A DNA stretch of 64,000 bases, taken from NCBI GenBank assembly GCA_025774555.1, contig JALGVT010000001.1:1-64000 (forward strand). The letters are read 5' to 3'. The notes below the pieces were generated by a model that saw only the letters and a program-made list of their open reading frames with translations, searched no databases and was not told the origin of the DNA. This document shows, piece by piece, positions 25,881-35,431 of this stretch. This DNA is from a candidate division LCP-89 bacterium. GTDB taxonomy: Bacteria > Electryoneota > B3-LCP. The position numbers were made by a program, and so were the translations under genes. Position 1 is the stretch's first letter. Every line of letters begins with the position of its first letter.

Positions 25881-28800
25881 ATGAAAAGATTGGCAGCATG
25901 GATTATTCAGTTCCGGCTTCCCCTGCTTGTCGGGATTGTGCTATTAACCGTCTTCTTCGCCTATCAGTTGACCAAACTTAAAATAGACAGCGATATCCTG
26001 AACTATTTGCCCCAAAATGATCCTGTGGTAGTGCTGTTTCGTGAGGTCGGTGAAAAGTTCGGGGGGAACTCGCTGGCTATGGTCGCCCTGGAAACTGATG
26101 ATGTTTTCAATCCACGCACCCTGACCAGGATCGACTCTATCACCATCCGATTTCAGGACCTTCCCGAAATCAGCCAGGTTTTAAGCCTGACCGATATTCT
26201 CGACATCAAAAAGATTCCAGACGGGATAGAAGTTGGAAAACTAATCCCCAAGGGTCACATTCCCCAGGATATAGAGGAACTTGACAAACTCCGCGAGTAC
26301 ACACTATCTAAGGATATGTACAGTGGAAGCCTCGTTTCTGACGATGGAAGGATAGCTCTGATTATCGCAAGAGTTCGAGAGGGAACAAGCAAAACCGAAG
26401 TGGCCGGGGCAATGAAGGATATTGTTTTATCCACTGAAGGGGAAGAAACTATCTATTATGCCGGGATCCCTTTTCAGATGGTCTTCCTTACCGATATCAT
26501 CACCAGTGATTTAGGACGTCTCATCCCCCTTGTCAGCCTGCTGGTGGTTTTGGTGCTATTTTTGAGTTTTCACAGCCTTCGGGGTGTATTCCTGCCTCTG
26601 GGGACAGTACTGATAAGTACCATCTGGGTGCTGGGGTTGATGGGTTGGATGGGGATTGACCTTACGATTGTCACAGCGGCGATCCCGATACTTCTTATAG
26701 CGATTGGTAGCGCTTACGGTATTCATCTGTTCAGCGCTTATTTGGAAAATAATGGGTCTAATAAAGACAAGCTTGACCATATCCAACAATCCACAGCTGA
26801 TATTGCTCTTCCTATTATATTTGCGGGGGTAACGACATTGGTGGGCTTTCTGGCTTTCATTTTTTCCTATTTAACTATGATGAAAATGTTTGGGGTTTTT
26901 GCTTCATTAGGGGTGCTTCTCGCTATGACGCTGTCGCTGATCTTTATACCGGTTGCTCTTGCCTACCTCCCTGCCAGGAAGCCAAAAATCAATGCAAAGG
27001 GTCAGCAAATAAACTGGGTCACTCGACTCATGATTACACTCGCCAACCTCATTTTGGCTCATGAAAAGTTGATCATCTTTGGGGGTGTTTTAGTGCTAAT
27101 TGCCGCCGTCTTCACCATTCCTCGGTTAAACCGGGAAGTGAATATGGTGGAGTATTTCAAGCACGACAGCGAGATTCGGCAGGCTGAAGATATGATGGAA
27201 AAAAGTTTTGGCGGTGCTATACCAGTACAAATACTTGTGAGCGGCGACATTAAAGACCCTCTGATCCTCAAGCAGATGTTCAATTTCGAGAAGTATCTCC
27301 GCAGTCTCCCTGACATCAACGATCCCCAGTCCGTAGCCGACTTGGTTGCTGAACTGAACGAACAGATGAATGGTCGTCGTACGATTCCGGATACCCGCGA
27401 AGGAGTAGCCAATCTTTGGGTTTTTATTGAGGGTAATAAGGTAATGGATCAGTTGGTTGCTGATAATGATGCGCGGGCTATGATACAAGCCAAGATCGGT
27501 ACGGTTAGCACAACCAGGATTATCGCGATGGTTGACAGCATCAACCAGCATCTCGCAACTGATGTCCCGAGAGATCTATTCAAACTGGAACTCGCCACCT
27601 TACCCGAATCAATCCGCTCTGAAGTTCAGCGGTGGAGAATAAATGACGTCGCCGATATGATCATCCTTGATGCGAAATATCGTGGTAATGGGCATTTGGA
27701 TACCAACAGGGTTCTATCTGTATTAAAAATGGTAGATTCCCCCGAAGTGCAACAGCTATCTCCCCTACAACTGAAGAAAATCAACCAAACCATCGCCGCC
27801 TATTTCCAAAGCGAGGCTTCTGACCTGCCGGTTGATTCCGATTTCATTATCAAGGATGTAATCTCGGGGTTGAAACCTTTGTTCGTTGATTCTACACCGA
27901 ATGAAGCAGGGATAGACTCCGTATTGCGACAGCGAATTCCAGCATCAATGTACGCTGATGATCCGGAAGCTGTTGAGTATGCAGCGTTTGCTTTGCAAAG
28001 CATACTTCATGAAGGCCGCCGTCAAGCCATCGTTGACTATCTGACACACAGAATAGTGGAGATTACATTCGATATGCCAGAAACGGCATTATCTGCCTTC
28101 CAGAAAGATATACAAGGAGACATCTGGACATTAGTAGAAGACTATACAGGTCTGCCTCCTGATAAGTTTTCTTCCACCGGAGCAGTAGGACTTGCTGACC
28201 ATGAACGGGTAGAGCTTACTACCTTACAGACCGGCATGCCGATAATCTTTAAAAATCTGGACCTGAGCATCTTGAAAAGCCAGGTTCTAAGCTTGACTGT
28301 GGCATTTACCCTGATATTTCTTCTCCTCGCATTTCGCTTCCGCTCCTTTACCGGAGGTCTGATCGCATTGGCTCCTATCACAACAACCATTCTCTGCAAC
28401 TTTATCTTTATGTCCATCTTAGGCGTTCCCTTGGACACCGTCAGTGTTTTGATAGGGAGCGTCGCCGTAGGAATCGGGATTGACTACACGATCCACTTCC
28501 TGACCCGTTTTCAAAAGGAATTTCAGGCGGGGAGGTCGGAACAAGAAGCGCTACGCGTGACATTGGAAACGACTGGCAAGGCGATCCTTATCAACGCTGC
28601 CTCGGTGATGATGGGCTTTTTGGTACTTGTCCTTGGAAATATCGTCCCTATGCAAAGATTCGGCTACCTGATTGCTGCAACAATGGTCACCAGCGCCCTT
28701 GGAGCAATCACTTTATTACCGGCGCTTATTCTTGTGACTAAAGCTCGCTTCATCGGCGAGTTCGATCGGGTCGCCGGAAAAATGATGCGCCAGATGAATG

Positions 28801-28904
28801 GATTCAAAACCTTCGTAGAGAAGAATCATAATGTGAATAAGCGACCTATAGTTCTTGAAGATCATCATGAAAATTGTACCTGTAAGAACGAAGAAAGAGA
28901 TTAA
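25881..28904 (+). CDS. RND-superfamily (MMPL-type) exporter
   Basis: 1007-aa inner-membrane protein with the two-fold RND layout: TM1 (LLVGIVLLTVFFAYQL), a first periplasmic loop (about 40-200), a five-to-six-helix block (about 210-365), TM7 near 395, a second long periplasmic loop (about 415-790) and a final helix block (about 800-960). Its lone gene size, without a periplasmic adaptor, fits the COG1033 group that moves lipids or hydrophobic compounds. The neighbours (LolA-like, OM barrel, acyl enzymes) favour lipid export. The C-terminus ends HHENCTCKNEERD. It overlaps the next gene by 38 bp. Confidence 0.88.
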   Translation: MKRLAAWIIQFRLPLLVGIVLLTVFFAYQLTKLKIDSDILNYLPQNDPVVVLFREVGEKFGGNSLAMVALETDDVFNPRTLTRIDSITIRFQDLPEISQVLSLTDILDIKKIPDGIEVGKLIPKGHIPQDIEELDKLREYTLSKDMYSGSLVSDDGRIALIIARVREGTSKTEVAGAMKDIVLSTEGEETIYYAGIPFQMVFLTDIITSDLGRLIPLVSLLVVLVLFLSFHSLRGVFLPLGTVLISTIWVLGLMGWMGIDLTIVTAAIPILLIAIGSAYGIHLFSAYLENNGSNKDKLDHIQQSTADIALPIIFAGVTTLVGFLAFIFSYLTMMKMFGVFASLGVLLAMTLSLIFIPVALAYLPARKPKINAKGQQINWVTRLMITLANLILAHEKLIIFGGVLVLIAAVFTIPRLNREVNMVEYFKHDSEIRQAEDMMEKSFGGAIPVQILVSGDIKDPLILKQMFNFEKYLRSLPDINDPQSVADLVAELNEQMNGRRTIPDTREGVANLWVFIEGNKVMDQLVADNDARAMIQAKIGTVSTTRIIAMVDSINQHLATDVPRDLFKLELATLPESIRSEVQRWRINDVADMIILDAKYRGNGHLDTNRVLSVLKMVDSPEVQQLSPLQLKKINQTIAAYFQSEASDLPVDSDFIIKDVISGLKPLFVDSTPNEAGIDSVLRQRIPASMYADDPEAVEYAAFALQSILHEGRRQAIVDYLTHRIVEITFDMPETALSAFQKDIQGDIWTLVEDYTGLPPDKFSSTGAVGLADHERVELTTLQTGMPIIFKNLDLSILKSQVLSLTVAFTLIFLLLAFRFRSFTGGLIALAPITTTILCNFIFMSILGVPLDTVSVLIGSVAVGIGIDYTIHFLTRFQKEFQAGRSEQEALRVTLETTGKAILINAASVMMGFLVLVLGNIVPMQRFGYLIAATMVTSALGAITLLPALILVTKARFIGEFDRVAGKMMRQMNGFKTFVEKNHNVNKRPIVLEDHHENCTCKNEERD

Positions 28905-29976
28905 TACCTTCATTGAATTACCATTTCAGCTCTATCGCAACGATCCAAACTGGGTTCCTCCGTTGCGAAGAGAAATGGAGAAGGTATTCCATCCTGAGAG
29001 TAACCCATTCTTAGCACACGCGGAAATCGAACGATTCCTCTGTATTGACAGTTCGCGGGTGCTTGGAAGGGTGGCAGGGATTGTTGATAATAATCACAAT
29101 CAGTTCCATAAAGAAAAGACGGCATTTTTCGGATTTTTCGAGTCAGTCCGTGACATTAATGCAGCGGCTCTGTTGTTAGATACGGTGAAAGATTGGGCAA
29201 GAGCGCGGGGAATGGAGCGGCTACGTGGCCCCATGAATCCCTCCATGAATGCCGAATGTGGATTTTTACTTGAAGGATTCGATTCCCCACCAGTGATAAT
29301 GATGCCCTACAACCCGCCTTATTACTTAGAACACATGGAGGCAATCGGATTTCGTAAAGTAAAAGACTTGTTCGCGTTTTACAAGGATAATACAAAGGGT
29401 ATTCCCGACCGAATGAAACGAATCGTTGAGTTGGTTCGCAAGCGTACCGGTGTAGTTGTACGCCCTCTTAATATGAATAAACTTGAAAATGAAGTAAAAA
29501 TCATTAAGAGAATATACAATGATGCATGGGAAAAGAACTGGGGTTTCGTTCCCATGACCGATGCAGAGATGGATGAGATGGTAAAAATACTGAAGCCCCT
29601 GGCAGTTCCCGATCTGGTGCTTTTTGCGGAAATCAAGGGTAAGCCCGTTGGTGTCAGCATCACTATACCCGACTACAATCAGGTCTTAAAACATTTAAAT
29701 GGGAAACTTGGTGTAGTGGGGCTGGCTAAATTCGCTTATTACCGGAGAAAAATCACAGGTCTGCGTGCGATTGTTTTTGGGGTAGTTAAAGAATTCCGCA
29801 GTGCTGGTCTGCATGCGGTGTTGTATTACGAAACCGAAAAAGCCGCGGTTCGTCATGGATTTCAGAGTTGTGAACTTTCCTGGAATCTTGAAGACAATGA
29901 CGAAATCAACAGCTTTGACGCCGCCCTTGGCGGGGAGATTTACAAGAAATACAGGACATACGAGATAAAAATATGA
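28867..29976 (+). CDS. GNAT-fold acyltransferase-like protein
   Basis: About 369 aa. The start MKIVPVRTKKEINTFIELPF and segments RVAGIVDNNHNQFH, LRGPMNPSMNAECGFLLEGF and IGFRKVKDLFAFY match a conserved family of about 370-residue proteins usually annotated as N-acetyltransferase-like. The second half (GKPVGVSITIPDYNQVL, then VVKEFRSAGLHAVLYYETEKAAVRHGF) has the shape of a GNAT acyl-CoA site. Substrate unknown. It overlaps the exporter upstream and shares ATGA with the patatin gene, so it belongs to the same operon. Confidence 0.65.
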   Translation: MKIVPVRTKKEINTFIELPFQLYRNDPNWVPPLRREMEKVFHPESNPFLAHAEIERFLCIDSSRVLGRVAGIVDNNHNQFHKEKTAFFGFFESVRDINAAALLLDTVKDWARARGMERLRGPMNPSMNAECGFLLEGFDSPPVIMMPYNPPYYLEHMEAIGFRKVKDLFAFYKDNTKGIPDRMKRIVELVRKRTGVVVRPLNMNKLENEVKIIKRIYNDAWEKNWGFVPMTDAEMDEMVKILKPLAVPDLVLFAEIKGKPVGVSITIPDYNQVLKHLNGKLGVVGLAKFAYYRRKITGLRAIVFGVVKEFRSAGLHAVLYYETEKAAVRHGFQSCELSWNLEDNDEINSFDAALGGEIYKKYRTYEIKI

Positions 29977-30950
29977 AAGTAAGGGATATTAATCAACCCG
30001 TTGGGATCGCCCTTGGCAGCGGTTCAGCCCGCGGATTGGCTCATATAGGTGTATTGAAAGCCCTGGAGGAGGCGGGAATTCGGGTTGGCTATGTGGCGGG
30101 TACCAGCATAGGAGCGTTGATTGGAGGCGCTTATGCAGCAGGGATTTCCATCGAAGAGATGGAAGAGATTACCCGCCAGCTTGATTGGAAAAGGCTATTG
30201 AGATTCTTTATGCCCAAATTTTCAAGAGGCGCTATTATCTCTGACCGTATGGTTATGGATTTTCTTAATTCTCTATATGGTGATATGCGGATCGAGGATC
30301 TTCACCTGCCTTTTTGCGCCGTCGCGGCTGATTTAGTCACGGGAAGTCGTGTCATAATTACCAAGGGAAGACTGGCAGATGCCGTACGCGCCAGTGTTTC
30401 GATACCGATCATCTTCAAGCCTGTTCGGCGGAGAGAGAGAATTCTGGTTGACGGGGGTCTGGTCGATCCGATTCCCGTGGAAGCGGTGCAGAACATGGGC
30501 GCATCTGTTGTTGTTGCAGTTCCGCTTACCAGGCCGCGCCAGCTTAACCAGCATCTCTCACCACCATCAGTCGTTTTAAAAAGGAAGGGTCCCACTCGCT
30601 TTAAGCGTGTTCAAAGAATATCCCCCATTCTTGATCGTCTGTCTCAATTCTTTCACGCGGACAATGAGTTGACCACCGGAAAAACCAATGATGATCAGGC
30701 GGAAACGGTGGCAGAAAATGATTTCAATTTAGTCAAAACTTTCTTGCAGTCAATTAAAGTTGCAGAGAGTGAAATAACCAACTTGCGTCTGGAAGCAACC
30801 TCGCCTGATATTATCATTTACCCTGCTGTTGAAGATCTTCAAGCGTGGGACTTTCACAAGGCTGCGGAAACAATTGCAGCCGGGGAAAAAGCCGCCAGAG
30901 AAGTTTTAGAAAGCTTAAATAAACAAAAAGAAAAGGAGTCAAAATGTTAG
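29973..30950 (+). CDS. Patatin-like phospholipase
   Basis: 325 aa. Catalytic dyad motifs are present: GTSIGA (nucleophile Ser near 45) and DGGLVDPIP (Asp near 157), with the oxyanion-hole loop GSGSARGLAHIG near 16. No signal peptide. Patatins of this RssA/YchK-like type hydrolyse acyl chains from lipids. ATGA overlap with the upstream gene. It may supply or remodel acyl groups for the exported product. Confidence 0.88.
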   Translation: MKVRDINQPVGIALGSGSARGLAHIGVLKALEEAGIRVGYVAGTSIGALIGGAYAAGISIEEMEEITRQLDWKRLLRFFMPKFSRGAIISDRMVMDFLNSLYGDMRIEDLHLPFCAVAADLVTGSRVIITKGRLADAVRASVSIPIIFKPVRRRERILVDGGLVDPIPVEAVQNMGASVVVAVPLTRPRQLNQHLSPPSVVLKRKGPTRFKRVQRISPILDRLSQFFHADNELTTGKTNDDQAETVAENDFNLVKTFLQSIKVAESEITNLRLEATSPDIIIYPAVEDLQAWDFHKAAETIAAGEKAAREVLESLNKQKEKESKC

Positions 30951-31690
30951 TTCGTCGTGGTTCTATCCTAGTTAGCATACTGCTGCTGGCGGGCATCACT
31001 TACACCGTTTCAGCGGTCGAACCAGTCCAAATTTTGCAGGCTGTAGAAGACACTTTGAACGCCCCAAAAGATCGCGAGTTGACCATGACAATGCAACTTA
31101 TCGATAAAGCCGGGGACATTAAAACCAGAGAACTTACTATTCTGCAAAAAGGACCGGATAAGCGACTTATCCGTTTTCTGTCGCCAGCCGATGTCCGAGG
31201 TGTCGGATTCCTGGTACTGGAAGATGATCTTATGTACCTCTACATGCCTGCCTTCGCTAAAGTTCGACGCATTGCCTCCCACGTTAAGAACGAAAACTTC
31301 ATGGGGACCGACTTCACCTATGACGACATGGCTCAAAGCGATTATATTGAGAATTACAACCCTACTCTCAGGGAAGAAACAGAGCAGAATTATATCCTGG
31401 AACTTGTACCGAAGCCGGAATCCGAAATCGACTACGGCAGATTGGTTATGTGGGCGAACAAGGAGACCATGCTGCCTGATAAAGTGGAATTCTACACCCG
31501 TTCAGGACAGCTTCTAAAGATTATGACCCAGACAAATGCGAAGCGAATTGACGGTTATTTAACTCCGCAACACATTGAGATGGAGAATGTCCAAGACAAG
31601 CACAAAACGATCATGGACTTGAAAAATGTAGTGCATGATCAGAATATTCCGGATAAGCACTTCACACAACGTTACCTGAAACGTTTTTAA
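30944..31690 (+). CDS. LolA-like outer-membrane lipid/lipoprotein carrier
   Basis: 248 aa. Signal peptide MLVRRGSILVSILLLAGITYTVSA. The mature part matches the outer-membrane lipoprotein-sorting family (COG2834 type): TMTMQLIDKAGDIKTRELTI, DLMYLYMPAFAKVRRI, NFMGTDFTYDDM, and a C-terminal PDKHFTQRYLKRF. Such proteins accompany COG1033 exporters and are thought to shuttle a lipid cargo across the periplasm. It overlaps the patatin gene by 7 bp. Confidence 0.85.
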   Translation: MLVRRGSILVSILLLAGITYTVSAVEPVQILQAVEDTLNAPKDRELTMTMQLIDKAGDIKTRELTILQKGPDKRLIRFLSPADVRGVGFLVLEDDLMYLYMPAFAKVRRIASHVKNENFMGTDFTYDDMAQSDYIENYNPTLREETEQNYILELVPKPESEIDYGRLVMWANKETMLPDKVEFYTRSGQLLKIMTQTNAKRIDGYLTPQHIEMENVQDKHKTIMDLKNVVHDQNIPDKHFTQRYLKRF

Positions 31691-31755
31691 TGTCTGACAT
31701 CCTGGTGTTTCACAGAATAATTTAAGAACGGGTAAAGAAAAAGACGAGGAAATAG

Positions 31756-33084
31756 ATGGATCATGGAAAAATTCAGCTTGTAATTCTTATCAGCCTTACA
31801 TTTATGGTATCTTCTACCCTGGCTGGTCCGGAAATCGGTGGATTCTTAGGAACGGACAATCGCTGGAGACCCGGTGGCGAAGACGGATATACATGGAACG
31901 AATCCCAACTCGGTATTAAGCTCGATATGCGCTCTGCGGACGCAATATTTCACTCTGAATCTCGGATCAGATATTCCGGCTTTCCTGATGTGGAGACAGC
32001 ATCCCATCTTCACAACAGCGATAATATTCAACCCTGGCGATTTGAGATGTATGAGGCGTATGTCGATATATATGGTCTGCTATTGGATAACCTGGATCTA
32101 CGGATAGGAAAACAGAGGGTTACTTGGGGTACGGCTGACAAGTTGAATGTAGTGGACAACCTGAATCCTGACGACTTGGAGGATATTCTCGATTTTGGAC
32201 GAAAAATTCCGACGATGTCGCTGCGGTTTGACTATTATCCCGGCGACTTCACCATAACTGGAGTTGCGATACCAGTCTTTACGCCAGCAAGGTCACTGTC
32301 TACAAGCTGGGAGACACCTATTTCATTTCCTCTTCCCCCTGAACTGACCCTGCGAACTTTGGACGACGAGATTATCTTACCTGAAAACCGCCCTCAGGAC
32401 TCGGCAACCTTAGGGCTGAAAATTAAAAATACGCTTCTTGGCTATGATTTGTCTCTGTCCTATGTCTACGGACGGGACGACTGGGCGTTGCCGACAATAG
32501 CGGAAATCATCCCGGTGGATACGCTTGGAACCACGGATGTTCATTTGACCTTGGAATACCCAAAACAACATATCGCCGGAATGGATATAGCTGGAACCAT
32601 CGGCGATATTGGGATCTGGGCTGAAGGGGCTGTATTCTTCCCCGAAGAAAAGATATACACAAACGTAACTTCGCCTAATGGGACACAAAAACAGCTGGTC
32701 TTGGATGACGCACCCTATTTCAAGTATGTCATCGGTGGAGACTACACTTTCCGTAATGGATTATATCTCAATGCTCAGTACCTGCACGGCTTTTTCACCG
32801 ACCGCGGTGTTGATAACCTGGAGGATTATTTCTTCGTCGCTATTGAGAAGAAGTTCTTCCACGAAGAGTTAAAGGTGCGAGCAACTTTCGCCGCCGAAAT
32901 AGCAGATTTCGATGACATCGGAAACCATTCCGCTTACTTCGGTGGGCCGGAACTGACATATTACCCTGTAGATAATGTTGAGATCGTCATGGGTGGCTTA
33001 TTGCTTGAGGGCAACTCCTCAACTCAGTTCGGGCAATTCAGTAAAAATGATGAAATCTACATACAGGTAAATTATTCTTTCTGA
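31756..33084 (+). CDS. Outer-membrane beta-barrel (DUF1302-like)
   Basis: 442 aa with a signal peptide (cleaved near LAGPEIGG), alternating amphipathic strands and the C-terminal aromatic end VNYSF needed for BAM insertion. The RIGKQRVTWGTADKLNVVDNLNPDD segment is typical of DUF1302-type proteins found with RND exporters and LolA-like carriers. It probably is the outer-membrane exit or receptor for the cargo. Spacing of 65 bp from the LolA-like gene keeps it in the operon. Confidence 0.75.
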   Translation: MDHGKIQLVILISLTFMVSSTLAGPEIGGFLGTDNRWRPGGEDGYTWNESQLGIKLDMRSADAIFHSESRIRYSGFPDVETASHLHNSDNIQPWRFEMYEAYVDIYGLLLDNLDLRIGKQRVTWGTADKLNVVDNLNPDDLEDILDFGRKIPTMSLRFDYYPGDFTITGVAIPVFTPARSLSTSWETPISFPLPPELTLRTLDDEIILPENRPQDSATLGLKIKNTLLGYDLSLSYVYGRDDWALPTIAEIIPVDTLGTTDVHLTLEYPKQHIAGMDIAGTIGDIGIWAEGAVFFPEEKIYTNVTSPNGTQKQLVLDDAPYFKYVIGGDYTFRNGLYLNAQYLHGFFTDRGVDNLEDYFFVAIEKKFFHEELKVRATFAAEIADFDDIGNHSAYFGGPELTYYPVDNVEIVMGGLLLEGNSSTQFGQFSKNDEIYIQVNYSF

Positions 33085-33127
33085 GCCAATACCAACGGAG
33101 TATTAGTATCTGTTTAAAGGGGATAAA

Positions 33128-34129
33128 TTGTTAAACAAAGGAACAAAATCGATTAAAAGAGCGAGAATCCTCAGCACAGGGAGTTACCTGCCAGAAAAGG
33201 TTCTATCTAATGCTGAGTTGGCTGAATCTATATGCCTTGATGAGGACTGGATTTTGACCCGTACGGGGATAAAGACCCGGCGAATCGCTGCTGACAATGA
33301 GAACACATCCGATTTAGCGGCAAATGCCGCTTTAGAAGCACTTTCGAAGTCCGGGATCGAGGCGTCGGAGGTAGAGTTAATCATCCTGGCGACGATTACA
33401 CCTGATCGTCTCCTGCCATCTACTGCGTCAATCGTCCGGGAGAAAATAGGAGCGTCTCAAGCTCTCGCTTTTGATCTGAACGCCGCCTGTTCAGGTTTTA
33501 TATTCTCGCTGAATGTCGCGGAACAGTTTATTCTTGCAGATACCGTTAAATATGCCTTAGTAATAGTCGCAGATACATTGACCCGCTTCGTAACTCATGA
33601 AGATCCCAAAAACTTTATTCTGTTCGGTGACGGCGCCGGTGGCGCTTTAATCTGTCCTGAGGAAACGAATAGGGGAATAAAAGGACGCCTTTTGGGAATG
33701 GACACTCAATATCCTGCCGATTGGTTGACAATTCCTATTGGCGCAGAATTTATGAATGGAAATTCCGGTGGTAATAATAAATCATCATTTATGATGAACG
33801 GTCGGGAAATATTCCGCTGGGCAGTTAAGACTGTGCCATCGGCTATGCTAAAGTGCCTTGAAAAATATGAAACTTCGCTTAGCGACATCAAATTGATCAT
33901 TCCCCATCAGGCGAATTTGAGAATCATATCAGCTATTGCTAACGAACTAAATCTGCCGATGGACAAGTTTATGGTGACAATCGATAAATATGGTAACAAT
34001 TCTGCGGCTTCAATACCCATCGCGTTGGACGAAGCTCTTGAGACTGGACGATTAAACTCCGGTGATACCGTTATGCTGGTGGGATTTGGCGGCGGGCTCG
34101 CCTGGGGAACTATGATTCTGGAGTTATAA
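33128..34129 (+). CDS. fabH: Beta-ketoacyl-ACP synthase III (FabH-like)
   Basis: 333 aa with a complete Cys-His-Asn triad: FDLNAACSGFIFS (Cys near 120), IPHQANLRI (His near 260) and KYGNNSAASIP (Asn near 290). TTG start at 33128 after GGGGAT. FabH-like enzymes condense a CoA-linked primer with malonyl-ACP or two acyl units. Since the window has no other fatty-acid genes, a specialised acyl product is more likely than housekeeping synthesis. A remnant of a second copy lies at 35345. Confidence 0.9.
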   Translation: MLNKGTKSIKRARILSTGSYLPEKVLSNAELAESICLDEDWILTRTGIKTRRIAADNENTSDLAANAALEALSKSGIEASEVELIILATITPDRLLPSTASIVREKIGASQALAFDLNAACSGFIFSLNVAEQFILADTVKYALVIVADTLTRFVTHEDPKNFILFGDGAGGALICPEETNRGIKGRLLGMDTQYPADWLTIPIGAEFMNGNSGGNNKSSFMMNGREIFRWAVKTVPSAMLKCLEKYETSLSDIKLIIPHQANLRIISAIANELNLPMDKFMVTIDKYGNNSAASIPIALDEALETGRLNSGDTVMLVGFGGGLAWGTMILEL

Positions 34130-34138
34130 CCGGATTCG

Positions 34139-34630
34139 ATGAACTACATAACCAATATAATAAAGGTGAGAATTCTACAACAGCAGGGTAAAGCAGTTAT
34201 TCATCTCCTTTTACGCGGAACAAAATTCAATCTCGTTGCATGGTTGGGGATGCTGGTCAATTCCGGCTGCCTCTATCTTTTTAAGGGAATTCTAGGGGTT
34301 CCGTTGATACCAGCAAGTTTGATGTCCATCGAAATCGCCATCGTTCACAATTTCATTTGGCATAGACATTGGACATGGGGAGATAGGGATGGTGAACATC
34401 CTCCTCCGTTCCTGAAGCAACTGTTAATCTACAACCTGATGACAGGACTTGTTGATTTGGTGGCAAATGTCACAGTACTTTGGCTATTGACCACCTTCCT
34501 GGATATATATTATTTGATAGCGAATGTCGCTGGAATGATACTGGGTCCTTTCATTAAATTCTGGCTTAATGAGAAGGTTATCTTCAAGAAAAGAGGTAAA
34601 AGTGGAGACCCAAGACAGAAGCACACATAA
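34139..34630 (+). CDS. GtrA-family membrane protein
   Basis: 163 aa with four hydrophobic segments and the family core FNLVAWLGMLVNSGCLYLF, MSIEIAIVHNFIWHRHWTW and FIKFWLNEKVIFK. GtrA-like proteins assist translocation of lipid-linked sugars. It overlaps the CDP-alcohol phosphatidyltransferase gene, so both probably act on the same lipid. Confidence 0.85.
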   Translation: MNYITNIIKVRILQQQGKAVIHLLLRGTKFNLVAWLGMLVNSGCLYLFKGILGVPLIPASLMSIEIAIVHNFIWHRHWTWGDRDGEHPPPFLKQLLIYNLMTGLVDLVANVTVLWLLTTFLDIYYLIANVAGMILGPFIKFWLNEKVIFKKRGKSGDPRQKHT

Positions 34631-35330
34631 AGAGCGAATAAACAGAATTTCCTTAGGTCCCTTTGAACGTAGGGTATTACCCTGGATGGCCACGCGTTTG
34701 CCAGAGTGGATTGTGCCTGATCATTTGACTATATTAGGGTTGTTTGCCGCTCTTCTAATCGGTATGTCTTATTGGTTGACGAACTACAGCTTAAATTGGA
34801 TTTGGCTGGCTAATTTTGGCTTTATTGTTCATTGGTGGGCAGACAGTCTTGACGGTACTTTAGCCAGAGTGCGACACATCGAACGCGAGCGCTATGGTTT
34901 CTTTATAGATCATTACAGCGACACCATCGCCATATTTCTGATCTGCTTCGGTATGGGATTGTCTTCTATTTTGGACATGAAAGTATCCTTGTTGCTTATT
35001 TCTGCGTACTATAGCATAACAATCCTTGTTTATTTGGTCACAATAACGCGTGACGTTTTCAAGATATCATTCGCTGGAATGGGTCCTACTGAAGTCCGGT
35101 TGATTGTGATAATCGCCAATATAATTGTCTGGTATTTGGACAACCCCCTCATCCGATTTCATCATGCGGAATTCACTTTGTATAGCCTATTTGGACTGGT
35201 GGTTTCCATCATACTGTTCTCCTTTTTTCTGATCTTCGGCGTAATTGAAAGACGCAAGTTGGCCCAGCTTGATCCTCCCAGGTCAAGGGACCTATCTAGG
35301 TCAAAATCCAACGAAAACGTTAAGCATTGA
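34602..35330 (+). CDS. CDP-alcohol phosphatidyltransferase family protein
   Basis: 242 aa from the GTG at 34602, which has AGAGG 5 nt upstream; the tracked ATG at 34569 gives 253 aa. The catalytic signature DSLDGTLARVRHIERERYGFFIDHYSD near residues 82-108 is complete, with the final acidic pairs. Membrane helices surround it. The enzyme attaches an alcohol head group to a CDP-activated lipid, or the reverse pair. The head group cannot be told from sequence. Confidence 0.85.
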   Translation: METQDRSTHKERINRISLGPFERRVLPWMATRLPEWIVPDHLTILGLFAALLIGMSYWLTNYSLNWIWLANFGFIVHWWADSLDGTLARVRHIERERYGFFIDHYSDTIAIFLICFGMGLSSILDMKVSLLLISAYYSITILVYLVTITRDVFKISFAGMGPTEVRLIVIIANIIVWYLDNPLIRFHHAEFTLYSLFGLVVSIILFSFFLIFGVIERRKLAQLDPPRSRDLSRSKSNENVKH

Positions 35331-35344
35331 CTCGATTATATTAA

Positions 35345-35404
35345 ATATATAGAACTTCGCTCGACGATATCAAATTAATCATTCCTGGAAATAAGGCATC
35401 TGAA
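35345..35404 (+). pseudogene. Fragment of a second FabH-like gene
   Basis: Reading the bases in frame gives YRTSLDDIKLIIPGNKASEQ then stop, matching YETSLSDIKLIIPHQANL of the upstream FabH. DNA similarity is also clear (CTTCGCT..GA.ATCAAATT.ATCATTCC). The active-site PHQ is altered to PGN. Confidence 0.65.
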
Positions 35405-35431
35405 CAATGATAAATTAAGTCGGGTTTATAC

